From positions 1,054,001 through 1,118,000 of the forward strand of contig NZ_CP139419.1 of the NCBI RefSeq assembly GCF_034134805.1: a stretch of DNA of 64,000 nt, given 5' to 3'. The stretch comes from Streptococcus sp. S5 (GTDB lineage: Bacteria > Bacillota > Bacilli > Lactobacillales > Streptococcaceae). The notes under the pieces were generated by a model. It did no database searches, was not told the origin of the DNA, and worked only from the letters and a program-made list of their open reading frames with translations. Shown here in pieces: positions 16,054-25,213 of the stretch. Numbering within the stretch: position 1 is the first letter of the stretch; each line of letters opens with the position of its first letter. The position numbers and the translations under genes were made by a program.

Positions 16054-16476
16054 CAGATTGAAGACAAAGTCATATAAAAAACTTTCCTTAGGTGAGTACG
16101 GACGTCAGCGAACTTCTACGAAGTTCCATGACTAAATTAAGATACAAAGGGCGTCTGCGGATAAAGTCAAAATAGGAAGTTTGACGCAGAATCTTTTGAT
16201 TCTAGGAGAACTTATCTTTTTGACACAATCCGCAGCCCGTGTTCAATTTGTATTGAGCCTCTTCGCTCTTTAATTTCTGGGCTCAGGCTAAAACAGTTTC
16301 CCAAACTGTTTTACTCTCAATAATTCCGAGTGCCTGAATCGTTATTGTTTCAGGCACTTTACTCACAGCGGAAAGTCTTGGTATTTTCTTGATTCATCTA
16401 AAAAATTGAACTCAATTTTATTTCTTATCAGAATCGCTTAATTTATTTTACTTTAAAATAGTTTGTCTACATTTTA
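16054..16476. other. 423-nt non-coding segment with several strong hairpins
   Basis: No credible gene is present. Stems visible by eye: GAACTTC/GAAGTTC (16110-16126), GGG plus CTGCGGAT (16149-16162) with ATCCGCAG plus CCC (16228-16238) enclosing AGAATC/GATTCT (16188-16203), AAACAGTTT/AAACTGTTT (about 16293-16313), and GTGCCTGAA/TTCAGGCAC (about 16331-16358). The last 110 bases are AT-rich. The segment is bounded by two near-identical palindromes. It could be a small RNA locus or a decayed repeat element; strand is undetermined. Confidence 0.5.
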
Positions 16477-16506
16477 AGGTTGGGATAGATATCCCAACCT
16501 TTTTAT
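16477..16506 (+). terminator. Right palindrome, terminator-like
   Basis: AGGTTGGGAT pairs with ATCCCAACCT around AGAT, then TTTTTATT. Same stem as 16030-16053. It lies just past the 3' end of the minus-strand kinase gene. Confidence 0.7.
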
Positions 16507-17012
16507 TGTATGTTTTTTAGAAACTCATCCAGCTCTTTTTGATTCTTGAGAGAGAGAAATTTGTCTGGATAGTTTTGGCCGATAGTCTGATAGCGTGTGA
16601 CCTGTCTAGCTTGGCGACCGTCCCAAAGGATCCAACGGATGAATTCCCAGTCAAAGCGTTCGGGGCAACCTGCCGCCATACTCTCACGGACGCGTCCCTT
16701 ATAACGGCGGTATCGTTTCCAGGCTCTAAAGAGGCAGTTCCAACGAGAGAAGTTGAGAAAGATAATCTGGTCGGCTTGCTCCATTCTTTCCTCATAGCAG
16801 CACCAAGAGTAATTGCCATCAATGACCCAGTCTCTATGATCGCTGAGAAACTGTCTCATCTCTTTCTCCATCCAATCCCGGTCACTGTCTATCCAGCCCG
16901 GTTGAAATTGAAGGGTGTCCATATGGAGCTTGGGAATGGAGTAGTAGCGAGCTAAGTTTTCAGCCAAGGTAGATTTTCCAGATCCAGAATAGCCGATAAT
17001 AACAATTTTCAT
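16503..17012 (-). CDS. P-loop ATPase of the FlaR/topology-modulation family
   Basis: Small nucleoside/adenylate-kinase-like protein of 169 residues. Walker A is G7-Y-S-G-S-G-K13-S-T and is followed by the LHMDTLQFQPGW and WVIDGNYSW stretches typical of proteins annotated as DNA topology modulation protein FlaR. That annotation is historical; a phosphotransferase role is more likely and the substrate is unknown. ATG 17012 is chosen over a GTG at 17018 because GAGAGG lies five bases before the ATG. It is transcribed towards the structured segment, away from rpsT. Confidence 0.82.
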   Translation of the reverse strand: MKIVIIGYSGSGKSTLAENLARYYSIPKLHMDTLQFQPGWIDSDRDWMEKEMRQFLSDHRDWVIDGNYSWCCYEERMEQADQIIFLNFSRWNCLFRAWKRYRRYKGRVRESMAAGCPERFDWEFIRWILWDGRQARQVTRYQTIGQNYPDKFLSLKNQKELDEFLKNIQ

Positions 17013-17033
17013 AAGCACCTCTCAAAAAATTAG

Positions 17034-17060
17034 GCACAAAAAAAGCTCCGGAGAGCTTGA
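17034..17060 (-). terminator. rpsT terminator
   Basis: On the minus strand AAGCTC pairs with GAGCTT around TCCG and is followed by a T-run. Confidence 0.85.
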
Positions 17061-17078
17061 TTTTTATGCTGTTCTTGA

Positions 17079-17312
17079 TTAACCAAGTTTCGCTGCAAGA
17101 CGTGCTTTATCACGGCTAGCTTTGTTCTTGTGGATCAAACCTTTAGTTTCTGCTTTATCGATAGCTGAGCTAGCAGCGCGGTAAAGTTCTTCAGATGGGT
17201 TTGCTTCAAAAGCTTTGATTGCAGTACGCATAGCTGATTTTTGAGCTGAGTTTTTTTCGTTTTGTTTAACGTTCAATTCAGCGCGTTTGATAGCTGATTT
17301 AATGTTTGCCAA
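17079..17312 (-). CDS. rpsT: Ribosomal protein S20
   Basis: Primary 16S rRNA-binding protein of the small subunit, 77 residues beginning (M)[20 protein letters not shown], highly similar to other streptococcal S20. The chosen start is TTG 17312: GGAGGTG lies eight bases upstream, and the upstream in-frame ATG (17327) overlaps that Shine-Dalgarno sequence and would add MEVNN, which S20 lacks. A UUG start is also used for E. coli rpsT, where it keeps translation weak and autoregulated. The gene has its own consensus promoter and terminator. Confidence 0.95.
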   Translation of the reverse strand: MANIKSAIKRAELNVKQNEKNSAQKSAMRTAIKAFEANPSEELYRAASSAIDKAETKGLIHKNKASRDKARLAAKLG

Positions 17313-17345
17313 GTTATTCACCTCCATTGATAATCTAACTATCTC

Positions 17346-17374
17346 ATTATATATGAAAAGTTAAGATTTGACAA
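17346..17374 (-). promoter_or_regulatory. rpsT promoter
   Basis: On the minus strand TTGTCA (17374-17369), 17-bp spacer, TATAAT (17351-17346). Near-consensus, as expected for a ribosomal protein gene. Confidence 0.88.
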
Positions 17375-17423
17375 GCCTAAAATAGCTTTTCCTTAAAAAA
17401 GTACCGTTAACAGGCCATTTTCT

Positions 17424-18344
17424 CTAGCGTTTGAGATAAATTTCGTCGATTTCATGGTTGGTTGCTTTATGGAGAATCAGATCAGCTCGGTTTCTGGTTG
17501 GTTGAATGTAATGTTGTAAGTTAACTAAATTAATGGATTCCCAGACCTGATGGGCCATGCTTAAAACTTCTTCTAGGGGTTGCTCTGTAAATCGATAGTA
17601 GTAGTTATTGGGATCATTTTGAGCTAATTCAAGAAGTTTTTGGAAGCGATCGATATACCAAGATTCGATATCGTCGACCGCGGCATCCACATAGATTGAA
17701 AAATCAAAGAAATCGGTCATATAGAGACTGTCATTTTGCGGATTTTGAAAGACATTGATTCCTTCGACAATGACAAAATCAGCTGGTAAAATCGTTTGCT
17801 TCTCATCTGGGACAATATCGTATATTTCGTGGGAATAGACAGGGATTTCTACGCTCTTGTTGTTTTTGATTTGATTAAGAAAATCAAGGAGCAATTCCAT
17901 ATCATAGCTTTCTGGAAATCCTTTTCGATTGAGGATCTCTTGTTCTTTTAAGATAGCATTTGGATAGAGGAAGCCATCTGTTGTCACCAATTCTACTGTC
18001 GAGCCTTCGAAGGTTCGCGACAGCAGGATTTGAAGTAAACGGCTAGTGGTAGATTTTCCAACCGCAACGCTCCCTGAAACCCCAATGATAAAGGGTTGGC
18101 GTTCACTCGTTTTTTGAAGAAAAATACCTTTTGAGAAGGCCAAATCTTCTTTGGAACGCTTGTAGATTCCAATCAGGTTTGTCAAAGGCAGGTAGACGTC
18201 ACGTACATCCTGGAGGTTGATGCGGTCGTTAAAACTTTTAATAGAATTGAGCTCTGTTTGAGAGAGAGGTGGGGTGGTTTTGCGGTGCAAATTTTGCCAA
18301 GTTTCCCTATTAATTTTTTCAAAATGTAGAAATTCTTTGTCCAT
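17424..18344 (-). CDS. coaA: Pantothenate kinase type I
   Basis: Phosphorylates pantothenate in the first step of coenzyme A synthesis. The 306-residue length and the P-loop GSVAVGKS (91-98) are typical of the bacterial type I enzyme, as are [18 protein letters not shown] and the C-terminal [20 protein letters not shown] 18344 follows AGGAGTGACAT. The gene lies directly upstream of rpsT in the same direction, a pairing I recall from other streptococci, but rpsT has its own promoter. Confidence 0.95.
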   Translation of the reverse strand: MDKEFLHFEKINRETWQNLHRKTTPPLSQTELNSIKSFNDRINLQDVRDVYLPLTNLIGIYKRSKEDLAFSKGIFLQKTSERQPFIIGVSGSVAVGKSTTSRLLQILLSRTFEGSTVELVTTDGFLYPNAILKEQEILNRKGFPESYDMELLLDFLNQIKNNKSVEIPVYSHEIYDIVPDEKQTILPADFVIVEGINVFQNPQNDSLYMTDFFDFSIYVDAAVDDIESWYIDRFQKLLELAQNDPNNYYYRFTEQPLEEVLSMAHQVWESINLVNLQHYIQPTRNRADLILHKATNHEIDEIYLKR

Positions 18345-18419
18345 ATGTCACTCCTATTGTAGTCTTTAGTATACCAATTTTTAGAGGTCATGTAAACGAT
18401 TTAAAAAAGGAGTGAATTA

Positions 18420-18428
18420 TGATAAAAT
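18420..18428 (+). promoter_or_regulatory. Extended -10 of the salvage operon, predicted leaderless
   Basis: TGA-TAAAAT with TAAAAT at 18423-18428. The expected start site, seven bases on, is 18435, exactly the A of the methyltransferase ATG. AGGAG (18410 region) lies upstream of the -10 and would not be in the mRNA. Confidence 0.55.
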
Positions 18429-18434
18429 AACCTT

Positions 18435-19028
18435 ATGAGTAAAATGTATTTCGATGTAAACCCAGATGCAGCCCATGATATTCATGATCTGGCTGTTGTT
18501 TTATTGGGGCAAAAGATGAATTTTTATACGGACGCCGGCGTCTTTAGTAAAAAAATGATTGATTATGGAAGCCAGGTGCTCTTATCAACTTTGGATTTTC
18601 AAGAAGGGGAAAGTGTCCTTGATGTTGGCTGTGGCTATGGTCCAATTGGCCTTTCTCTAGCTAAAGCCCAGGGAGTTGCAGTGACTATGGTCGATGTCAA
18701 TGAGCGGGCGCTGGACTTGGCTCAGAAAAATGCCAGCCGAAACGGCGTGGAAGCTCAGATCTTTTCTTCAGATGTCTATGAAGCAGTAGAAGGGGTCTTT
18801 GACCATGTGATCAGCAATCCGCCAATCCGAGCTGGTAAGAAAGTCGTTCACCAAGTGATCACTGGTAGTTTTGAACATTTGAAACCAAGTGGAGATTTGA
18901 CCATTGTCATTCAAAAAAAACAAGGAGCTCCCAGCGCTAAGGCCAAGATGGAAGAGACGTTTGGCAATTGTGAGACCGTAAAAAAAGACAAAGGATATTA
19001 TATTTTAAGAAGTGAGAAAGAATCATGA
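18435..19028 (+). CDS. RsmC-like class I SAM methyltransferase
   Basis: Methyltransferase of 197 residues with motif I VLDVGCGYGP (61-70) and catalytic motif IV NPPIRAG (128-134). NPPIRAG is typical of the RsmC group, which methylates guanine in 16S rRNA, so an rRNA substrate is likely. The N-terminal duplicated domain of E. coli RsmC is absent, as in other Gram-positive members. The gene heads the nucleoside salvage operon: the pdp ATG overlaps its stop. The start codon coincides with the predicted transcription start. Confidence 0.88.
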   Translation: MSKMYFDVNPDAAHDIHDLAVVLLGQKMNFYTDAGVFSKKMIDYGSQVLLSTLDFQEGESVLDVGCGYGPIGLSLAKAQGVAVTMVDVNERALDLAQKNASRNGVEAQIFSSDVYEAVEGVFDHVISNPPIRAGKKVVHQVITGSFEHLKPSGDLTIVIQKKQGAPSAKAKMEETFGNCETVKKDKGYYILRSEKES

Positions 19029-20302
19029 GAGCAGTAGATATCATTCAGAAAAAAAGAGATGGTCTTGCCTTAAACAAGGAAGAAATTGAATGGCTGATTG
19101 AGGGCTATGTGGCTGGAACGGTTCCAGATTACCAAATGTCCGCTTTTGCTATGGCCGTTTATTTTAAAGGGATGACGACGGAAGAAATTTCTCATATGAC
19201 CATGAAGATGGTCCGAACAGGGCAACAGTTTGATCTGTCAGCTATTCCAGGAATCAAGGTAGACAAACATTCGACTGGTGGTGTGGGAGACAAGGTGACC
19301 TTGGTCTTGGTGCCTTTGGTTGCGAGTTTCGGAGTGCCGGTTGCCAAAATGAGTGGTCGTGGCTTAGGCCACACAGGTGGGACCATCGATAAGTTGGAAT
19401 CCATTAAAGGCTTTCAGATTGAACGGACTCAAGAGGAATTTATCCAGCAGGTGCAGGAGATCGGCTTATCGGTCATTGGTCAATCCGACCAACTCGTAAA
19501 AGCAGACAAACTCTTGTATGCTCTGCGTGATGTAACGGCGACAGTGGATACCATTCCTTTGATTGCTAGCTCCGTCATGAGTAAGAAAATTGCTGCTGGT
19601 GCGGATGCCATTCTTTTGGACGTGACAGTGGGCGAGGGTGCCTTCATGAAGAATATTGAGGATGCTCGTCGCTTAGCACGTACCATGGTGGATCTTGGAA
19701 ATGCAGTGGGTCGGAAAACCATCGCTGTTATTACAGATATGAGCCAACCATTGGGAACCAGTATTGGCAATCGTTTAGAGATTTTGGAAGCCCTGGATAT
19801 TCTGAAAGGACAGGGGCGTGCTGATGTCACAGAGTTTATTTGTGAATTAGCGCAAATCATGTTGAAATTGGCCAATGTAGATCAATCGATTGAAGCCATC
19901 CATGAACACTTGAAAAATGGTCAGGCTTTAGCGAAGTTTGAAGAAATGGTTGTGGCTCAAGGTGGAGACTTAGAAGATTTGCATCGTCCCGTTAAAGTGG
20001 ATCAGGTCCTTGAAGTAACAGCGGACCAAGATGGCGTCATTGCTGCTTTACCTGCCATGGAGTTTGGTTTGTTTGCTATGCGCCTGGGTGCTGGTCGTGC
20101 TGTCAAATCAGATCCCCTCGATTATGAAACAGGGATTGTGTTTGACAAAAAAGTGGGAGAGCACGTCAAAAAAGGGGAACGCATTGCCCGCATTTTCATG
20201 AATGAAAAAAATTCACAAGAAAGAGTTACAGAATTCAAAAAAAATGTTAAAATACTAGAAAGGGCTGAAAGCGTTAAAGAAATTATTGAAATAATATCTT
20301 AA
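19025..20302 (+). CDS. pdp: Pyrimidine-nucleoside phosphorylase
   Basis: Cleaves uridine, thymidine and deoxyuridine with phosphate to base plus (deoxy)ribose-1-phosphate. The 425-residue enzyme carries the [10 protein letters not shown] phosphate-binding motif at 81-90 and the [18 protein letters not shown] signature near 114-131 that defines the thymidine/pyrimidine phosphorylase family. It overlaps the methyltransferase by 4 bp and is followed 17 bp later by deoC, so deoxyribose phosphate made here can be channelled to DeoC after isomerisation. Confidence 0.95.
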   Translation: MRAVDIIQKKRDGLALNKEEIEWLIEGYVAGTVPDYQMSAFAMAVYFKGMTTEEISHMTMKMVRTGQQFDLSAIPGIKVDKHSTGGVGDKVTLVLVPLVASFGVPVAKMSGRGLGHTGGTIDKLESIKGFQIERTQEEFIQQVQEIGLSVIGQSDQLVKADKLLYALRDVTATVDTIPLIASSVMSKKIAAGADAILLDVTVGEGAFMKNIEDARRLARTMVDLGNAVGRKTIAVITDMSQPLGTSIGNRLEILEALDILKGQGRADVTEFICELAQIMLKLANVDQSIEAIHEHLKNGQALAKFEEMVVAQGGDLEDLHRPVKVDQVLEVTADQDGVIAALPAMEFGLFAMRLGAGRAVKSDPLDYETGIVFDKKVGEHVKKGERIARIFMNEKNSQERVTEFKKNVKILERAESVKEIIEIIS

Positions 20303-20319
20303 GCAGCTCAGGAGATTGT

Positions 20320-20982
20320 ATGAAGTTAAATAAATATATCGATCACACTCTTTTAAAACCAGATGCGCAACAAGAACAGATCGAAAAGCTAATCGAAGAA
20401 GCTAAGGCTTATGATTTTGCGAGTGTCTGTGTGAACCCGACATGGGTGAATTTTGCGACTGAGGGCTTGCGCGATTCAGACGTTAAAGTTTGTACCGTCA
20501 TTGGTTTTCCTTTAGGAGCAAATACACCATTTGTCAAAGCGTGTGAAACAAAAAATGCTATTCAAAACGGTGCCGATGAGATTGACATGGTCATTAATAT
20601 TGGGGCTCTTAAGTCTAAGAATTTAGCACTAGTTGAAGAAGATATCCAAGCTGTAGTCGAAGCGAGCGGTGATAAGCTGGTCAAAGTCATCATTGAGACT
20701 TGTCTCTTAACAGATGATGAAAAGATCGTTGCTTGTCAAATCGCTAAGTTAGCTGGCGCAGACTTTGTGAAGACTTCAACTGGCTTCTCAACTGGAGGAG
20801 CAACGGTTGAAGATGTGGCCTTAATGCGTCAAACTGTTGGACCCGACATGGGTGTTAAAGCTTCTGGTGGTGCTCGCTCTTATGAAGATGCTCTTGCTTT
20901 TATCGAAGCAGGTGCGACCCGTATCGGGACTTCTTCTGGTGTAGCCATCATGGAAGGAAGGGTGGCTCATGGCGACTACTGA
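20320..20982 (+). CDS. deoC: Deoxyribose-phosphate aldolase
   Basis: Splits 2-deoxyribose-5-phosphate into glyceraldehyde-3-phosphate and acetaldehyde. The 220-residue protein has the Schiff-base lysine K151 in DFVKTSTGF and the proton-relay lysine K180 in VKASGGAR, plus DHTLLKPDA at the N-terminus. The cdd start lies inside its 3' end (14-bp overlap), so the two are coupled. It links imported nucleosides to glycolysis. Confidence 0.96.
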   Translation: MKLNKYIDHTLLKPDAQQEQIEKLIEEAKAYDFASVCVNPTWVNFATEGLRDSDVKVCTVIGFPLGANTPFVKACETKNAIQNGADEIDMVINIGALKSKNLALVEEDIQAVVEASGDKLVKVIIETCLLTDDEKIVACQIAKLAGADFVKTSTGFSTGGATVEDVALMRQTVGPDMGVKASGGARSYEDALAFIEAGATRIGTSSGVAIMEGRVAHGDY

Positions 20983-21358
20983 GTTGATCAACTTAGCAGT
21001 TGAAGTGAGTAAACAAGCCTATGTGCCTTACTCTCATTTCCCAATTGGAGCTGTACTGCTAACGAAGGATGGCGAAATCTATACAGGTGTCAATATCGAA
21101 AATGCCAGTTTTGGTTTAACCAACTGTGGAGAACGGACAGCCATTTTTAAAGCTGTTTCTGAAGGAGCTCGTGAGTTTCAAGAGCTCATTATCTACGGGC
21201 AAACAGAAAAGCCCATCTCTCCATGTGGTGCTTGTCGCCAGGTCATGGCTGAATTTTTTGAGCCAGACCTTCCTGTAACCTTAGTATCTAAAGATAAATC
21301 GACGGTCGTGATGACGGTCAAGGAATTACTTCCATATTCCTTTACAGACCTGACTTAA
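20969..21358 (+). CDS. cdd: Cytidine deaminase
   Basis: Zinc enzyme converting cytidine and deoxycytidine to uridine forms, feeding Pdp. The small tetrameric type, 129 residues: C53-G-E55 in NCGERTAIF and C86-x-x-C89 in SPCGACRQ supply the zinc ligands and the proton shuttle. GTG/ATG alternatives exist, but ATG 20969 follows GAAGGAAGGGTGGCTC within deoC. A gap of 75 bp separates it from the BMP lipoprotein gene. Confidence 0.96.
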   Translation: MATTELINLAVEVSKQAYVPYSHFPIGAVLLTKDGEIYTGVNIENASFGLTNCGERTAIFKAVSEGAREFQELIIYGQTEKPISPCGACRQVMAEFFEPDLPVTLVSKDKSTVVMTVKELLPYSFTDLT

Positions 21359-21433
21359 TAGTTCTGTGAGGCGGTCTTTTGACCCTTTCAATACTTCGCA
21401 ACAATGTTGCACAATAATTTAGGAGGTTCAGTA

Positions 21434-22495
21434 ATGAACAAGAAACAATGGCTAGGCCTTGGTCTAGTAACTGTCGCTGCTATCGGACTTGCAGCATGTG
21501 GAAATCGTGCGTCTAAAAAAGATAGCGCAAACTCAGAATCAAAAACTGATTTGAAAGCTGCTATCGTTACCGATACTGGTGGTGTGGATGACAAATCATT
21601 CAACCAATCTGCTTGGGAAGGTTTGCAAGCTTGGGGGAAAGAAAACGGTCTTTCTAAAGGGAACGGATTTGACTACTTCCAATCAACAGATGAATCTCAA
21701 TATGCGACAAACCTTGATGAAGCTGTTTCTAACGACTACAAATTGATCTTTGGTGTTGGTTTTGCCTTGCGTGATGCAGTAGAAAAAGCGGCTTCTGACA
21801 ACGAAGAAACAAACTTTGTTATCATTGACGACCGTATTGAAGGTAAAAAGAACGTAGCATCTGCTGTCTTTGCCGACAACGAAGCTGGTTACCTTGCTGG
21901 TATCGCTGCTGCGAAAACTACAAAAACTAAACAAGTTGGTTTTGTAGGTGGTATGGAAAGTGAAGTTATCACTCGTTTCCGCGCTGGATTTGAAGCTGGT
22001 GTTAAATCTGTTGACCCATCTATCAAAGTTCAAGTAGACTACGCTGGTTCATTCGGTGACGCTGCTAAAGGTAAAACAATTGCTGCTGCACAATACGCTG
22101 CAGGTGCTGACGTTATCTATCAAGTAGCTGGTGGTACTGGAGCAGGTGTCTTCTCTGAAGCAAAAGACTTGAACGAGAAGAAAAATGAAGACGAAAAAGT
22201 TTGGGTTCTTGGTGTGGACCGTGACCAAAAAGCTGAAGGTGAATACACTTCTAAAGATGGTAAAAAATCTAACTTTGTCTTGGCTTCAAGCTTGAAGAAA
22301 GTCGGAGAATCTGTAAAAGACTTGGCTAAGAAAGCTGCTGACGGTAAATTCCCTGGCGGTAAAGTGATTACTTATAGCTTGAAAGATGGTGGAGTTGATT
22401 TGACAACTGACAACCTTTCTGCAGATGCTAAAAAAGCTGTCGAAGATGCCAAAGCTAAAATCCTTGATGGATCTCTTAAAGTTCCTGAAAAATAA
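21434..22495 (+). CDS. BMP-family nucleoside-binding lipoprotein
   Basis: Substrate-binding lipoprotein of a nucleoside ABC importer, 353 residues, homologous to PnrA/TmpC/BmpA and to RnsB of S. mutans. Lipoprotein signal with C22 in GLAACGN, then the family core: IVTDTGGVDDKSFNQSAWEG near residues 43-62 and DDRIEGKKNVASAVFADNEAGYLAG near 130-155. ATG 21434 follows TAGGAGGTTCAGTA; a TTG at 21404 is in frame but lacks an RBS. The codon use suggests high expression. Three hairpins separate it from the transporter genes, which may keep the binding protein in excess. Confidence 0.93.
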   Translation: MNKKQWLGLGLVTVAAIGLAACGNRASKKDSANSESKTDLKAAIVTDTGGVDDKSFNQSAWEGLQAWGKENGLSKGNGFDYFQSTDESQYATNLDEAVSNDYKLIFGVGFALRDAVEKAASDNEETNFVIIDDRIEGKKNVASAVFADNEAGYLAGIAAAKTTKTKQVGFVGGMESEVITRFRAGFEAGVKSVDPSIKVQVDYAGSFGDAAKGKTIAAAQYAAGADVIYQVAGGTGAGVFSEAKDLNEKKNEDEKVWVLGVDRDQKAEGEYTSKDGKKSNFVLASSLKKVGESVKDLAKKAADGKFPGGKVITYSLKDGGVDLTTDNLSADAKKAVEDAKAKILDGSLKVPEK

Positions 22496-22507
22496 TATTT
22501 GATTGGG

Positions 22508-22590
22508 CGGCCCTCCCTTTAAGGGCCGTTTCTTTTAAAGTGAGACATTTTTGTCTCAATAAAATCTGTTAGTTCTCTAGCAGATTTTAT
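22508..22590 (+). terminator. Three tandem hairpins between binding protein and transporter genes
   Basis: First: CGGCCCT/AGGGCCG (22508-22528) followed by TTTCTTTT, a likely partial terminator. Second: TGAGAC/GTCTCA (22541-22558). Third: ATAAAATCTG/CAGATTTTAT (22559-22590). They can reduce read-through or stabilise the upstream mRNA end. Confidence 0.75.
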
Positions 22591-22623
22591 TGAAATAAAA
22601 AATTTTGAAAGGAAAACACCCAC

Positions 22624-24159
22624 ATGACACATGAATATGTCATCGAAATGCGTGAGATTACCAAAAAATTTGGTGACTTTGTAGCAAATGATAAGATTAA
22701 TCTTCAGTTGCGCAAAGGTGAAATCCATGCACTTCTTGGAGAAAATGGTGCAGGGAAATCTACCCTGATGAATATGCTGGCTGGTTTGTTGGAACCAACA
22801 AGCGGAGACATTGTGGTAAATGGAAATACTGTTAACCTAGACTCACCTTCAAAAGCAGCTTCTTTAGGAATTGGAATGGTGCACCAACACTTTATGTTGG
22901 TTGAAGCCTTCACTGTTGTTGAAAATATCATCCTTGGTTCTGAAACCACTAAACATGGTGTTTTGGACCTTAAAAAAGCCAGCCAAGATATCCTTGATTT
23001 GTCTAAAAAATATGGCTTGGCAGTAGATCCACATGCTAAAGTTGAGGATATTTCCGTTGGTGCGCAGCAACGTGTGGAAATCTTAAAGACGCTTTATCGT
23101 GGAGCCGACATCCTGATCTTCGATGAACCAACTGCAGTGTTGACACCAGCTGAAATCGAAGAATTGATGACAATCATGAAGAACTTGGCGAATGAAGGAA
23201 AATCCATTATCTTGATTACGCACAAGTTGGATGAAATCCGTGCTGTTTCAGACCGCGTAACGGTTATTCGCCGTGGGAAATCTATTGAGACAGTAGAGAT
23301 TGGTGGAGCTACTAACCAAGACTTGGCCGAAATGATGGTCGGCCGTTCTGTTTCCTTTAAGACTGAAAAAGGTCCTTCTCAACCGAAAGAAGTGGTCTTG
23401 TCGATCGAAAACTTGGTTGTAAACGAAAACCGTGGTGTCCCAGCTGTTAAGAATTTGTCACTGGAACTTCGTGCTGGTGAAGTCGTTGGGATCGCAGGGA
23501 TTGATGGAAATGGTCAGTCTGAGTTGATCCAAGCCATTACAGGTCTACGGAAGGTAAAATCGGGTTCAATTAAGATTAAAGGCAAGGATGTTGTAGGACT
23601 ACGTCCACGTCAAATCACAGAAATGAAGGTAGGGCACGTCCCTGAAGACCGTCACCGGGATGGTTTGGTCCTTGATATGATGATCTCTGAAAACATGGCT
23701 CTTCAAACTTACTACAAAGAACCTCTTAGCAAGAATGGTATTTTAAATTATCCAAATATTACCTCTTATGCCAAGAAGTTGATGGAAGAGTTTGACGTTC
23801 GTGCAGCCAGTGAAGTGGTACCTGCTAAGGCTCTCTCAGGAGGGAACCAGCAAAAAGCCATTATCGCTCGCGAAATCGATCGCGATCCAGATCTCTTAAT
23901 CGTCAGCCAGCCGACTCGTGGATTGGACGTTGGAGCGATCGAATATATCCACAAACGTTTGATTCAAGAACGGGATAATGGAAAAGCCGTTCTGGTTGTC
24001 AGCTTTGAATTAGATGAAATTTTGAATGTTTCTGACCGTATTGCAGTTATTCATGATGGGAAGATCCAAGGGATCGTAACCCCTGAAACAACGAATAAGC
24101 AAGAACTTGGAATCCTCATGGCAGGAGGACAAGTAAAGGAGGGAGCATCAAATGAATAA
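22624..24159 (+). CDS. Nucleoside ABC importer, double ATPase subunit
   Basis: ATPase of 511 residues with two ABC domains. The first has Walker A GENGAGKST, signature ISVGAQQRVEIL and Walker B ILIFDEPTAVL. The second has a degenerate Walker A (GIDGNGQSE, no lysine) and signature LSGGNQQKAII, the normal asymmetry in RbsA/NupA-type ATPases. It corresponds to NupA of Lactococcus and RnsA of S. mutans. Its stop overlaps the first permease start by 8 bp. The RBS is AAAGGAAAACACCCAC before ATG. Confidence 0.95.
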   Translation: MTHEYVIEMREITKKFGDFVANDKINLQLRKGEIHALLGENGAGKSTLMNMLAGLLEPTSGDIVVNGNTVNLDSPSKAASLGIGMVHQHFMLVEAFTVVENIILGSETTKHGVLDLKKASQDILDLSKKYGLAVDPHAKVEDISVGAQQRVEILKTLYRGADILIFDEPTAVLTPAEIEELMTIMKNLANEGKSIILITHKLDEIRAVSDRVTVIRRGKSIETVEIGGATNQDLAEMMVGRSVSFKTEKGPSQPKEVVLSIENLVVNENRGVPAVKNLSLELRAGEVVGIAGIDGNGQSELIQAITGLRKVKSGSIKIKGKDVVGLRPRQITEMKVGHVPEDRHRDGLVLDMMISENMALQTYYKEPLSKNGILNYPNITSYAKKLMEEFDVRAASEVVPAKALSGGNQQKAIIAREIDRDPDLLIVSQPTRGLDVGAIEYIHKRLIQERDNGKAVLVVSFELDEILNVSDRIAVIHDGKIQGIVTPETTNKQELGILMAGGQVKEGASNE

Positions 24160-25213
24160 GAATTTAAAACAAATTGCTGTTCCATTGGTGTCTGTCCTTT
24201 TAGGACTGGTCTTAGGTGCCATTATTATGTGGGCCTTCAGCTATGATGCCCTTTGGGGATATGAATTGCTGTTTAAGAAAGCCTTTGGTTCGATTAAGAG
24301 TTGGGGTAATATTTCCCGTGCTATGGGGCCACTGATTTTAGTTGCTCTTGGATTTTCGGTAGCTAGCCGGGCCGGCTTCTTTAACGTTGGACTTCCTGGT
24401 CAGGCTTTTGCAGGATGGATCATGGCGACTTGGTTTGCCCTTTCCTTCCCAAATATGCCTCGCTTACTGATGATTCCGATGACCGTTTTGATTGCGGCTA
24501 TCGCAGGTGGATTTATTGGAGCGATTCCTGGTTTCCTTCGTGCCTATCTCGGAACCAGTGAGGTCATTATCACCATTATGATGAACTACATTGTTCTCTA
24601 TGGTGGGAATGCCTTGATTCATAGCTTCCCAGCTTCCTTGATGAAAAATAAGGACTCAACCATTGATGTGGGAGCTAACGCTGTCTACCAAACGGAGTGG
24701 TTGCGTAATTTGACAGACAAATCACAAATGAACATCGGGATCTTTTTTGCCATCATCGCAGTGGTGGTCATCTGGTTCTTGATGAAGAAAACAACACTTG
24801 GTTTTGAAATCCGTGCCGTTGGTCTCAATGCGAATGCGGCAGAATATGCTGGGATGTCTGCAAAACGGACCATTATCCTTTCTATGATCATTTCTGGTGC
24901 TCTTGCTGGTATCGGTGGGGTAGCAGAAGGTCTAGGTATTTACTCAAATGTCTACGTTCAAACCAGCTCAATGAGTGTTGGATTTAACGGAATGGCCGTT
25001 GCCCTTCTTGCGATGAATTCACCAATTGGTATTCCATTTGCTGCCTTCTTGTTTGGAGCACTTCAAATTGGGGGAGTTGGTATGAAGCCAGCTGCCATCC
25101 CTGAAGAAGTCGTTCAAATTGTGACAGCATCCATTATCTTCTTCGTATGTGCTCACTACATTATTGAAAAGATGATCTCGATGCGTTCAGCTAAAAAAGG
25201 AGGAGCAAACTAA
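24152..25213 (+). CDS. Nucleoside ABC importer permease 1
   Basis: Inner-membrane permease of 353 residues with about nine to ten spans, BPD_transp_2 family. Central motifs TSEVIITIMMNYIVLYGG and EYAGMSAKRTIILSMIISGALAGIGG match NupB/YufP-type nucleoside permeases; the EAA-like segment contacts the ATPase. It follows the ATPase with AAAGGAGGGAGCATCA as RBS, and its stop shares a base with the next start codon, so the stoichiometry is set by coupled translation. Confidence 0.94.
   Translation: MNKNLKQIAVPLVSVLLGLVLGAIIMWAFSYDALWGYELLFKKAFGSIKSWGNISRAMGPLILVALGFSVASRAGFFNVGLPGQAFAGWIMATWFALSFPNMPRLLMIPMTVLIAAIAGGFIGAIPGFLRAYLGTSEVIITIMMNYIVLYGGNALIHSFPASLMKNKDSTIDVGANAVYQTEWLRNLTDKSQMNIGIFFAIIAVVVIWFLMKKTTLGFEIRAVGLNANAAEYAGMSAKRTIILSMIISGALAGIGGVAEGLGIYSNVYVQTSSMSVGFNGMAVALLAMNSPIGIPFAAFLFGALQIGGVGMKPAAIPEEVVQIVTASIIFFVCAHYIIEKMISMRSAKKGGAN

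Noticed and set aside
16054..16476. tRNA or tmRNA in the structured segment
   Set aside because: No acceptor stem with CCA-compatible end, no T-loop GTTCAA motif at the right spacing and no resume-ORF-like sequence.
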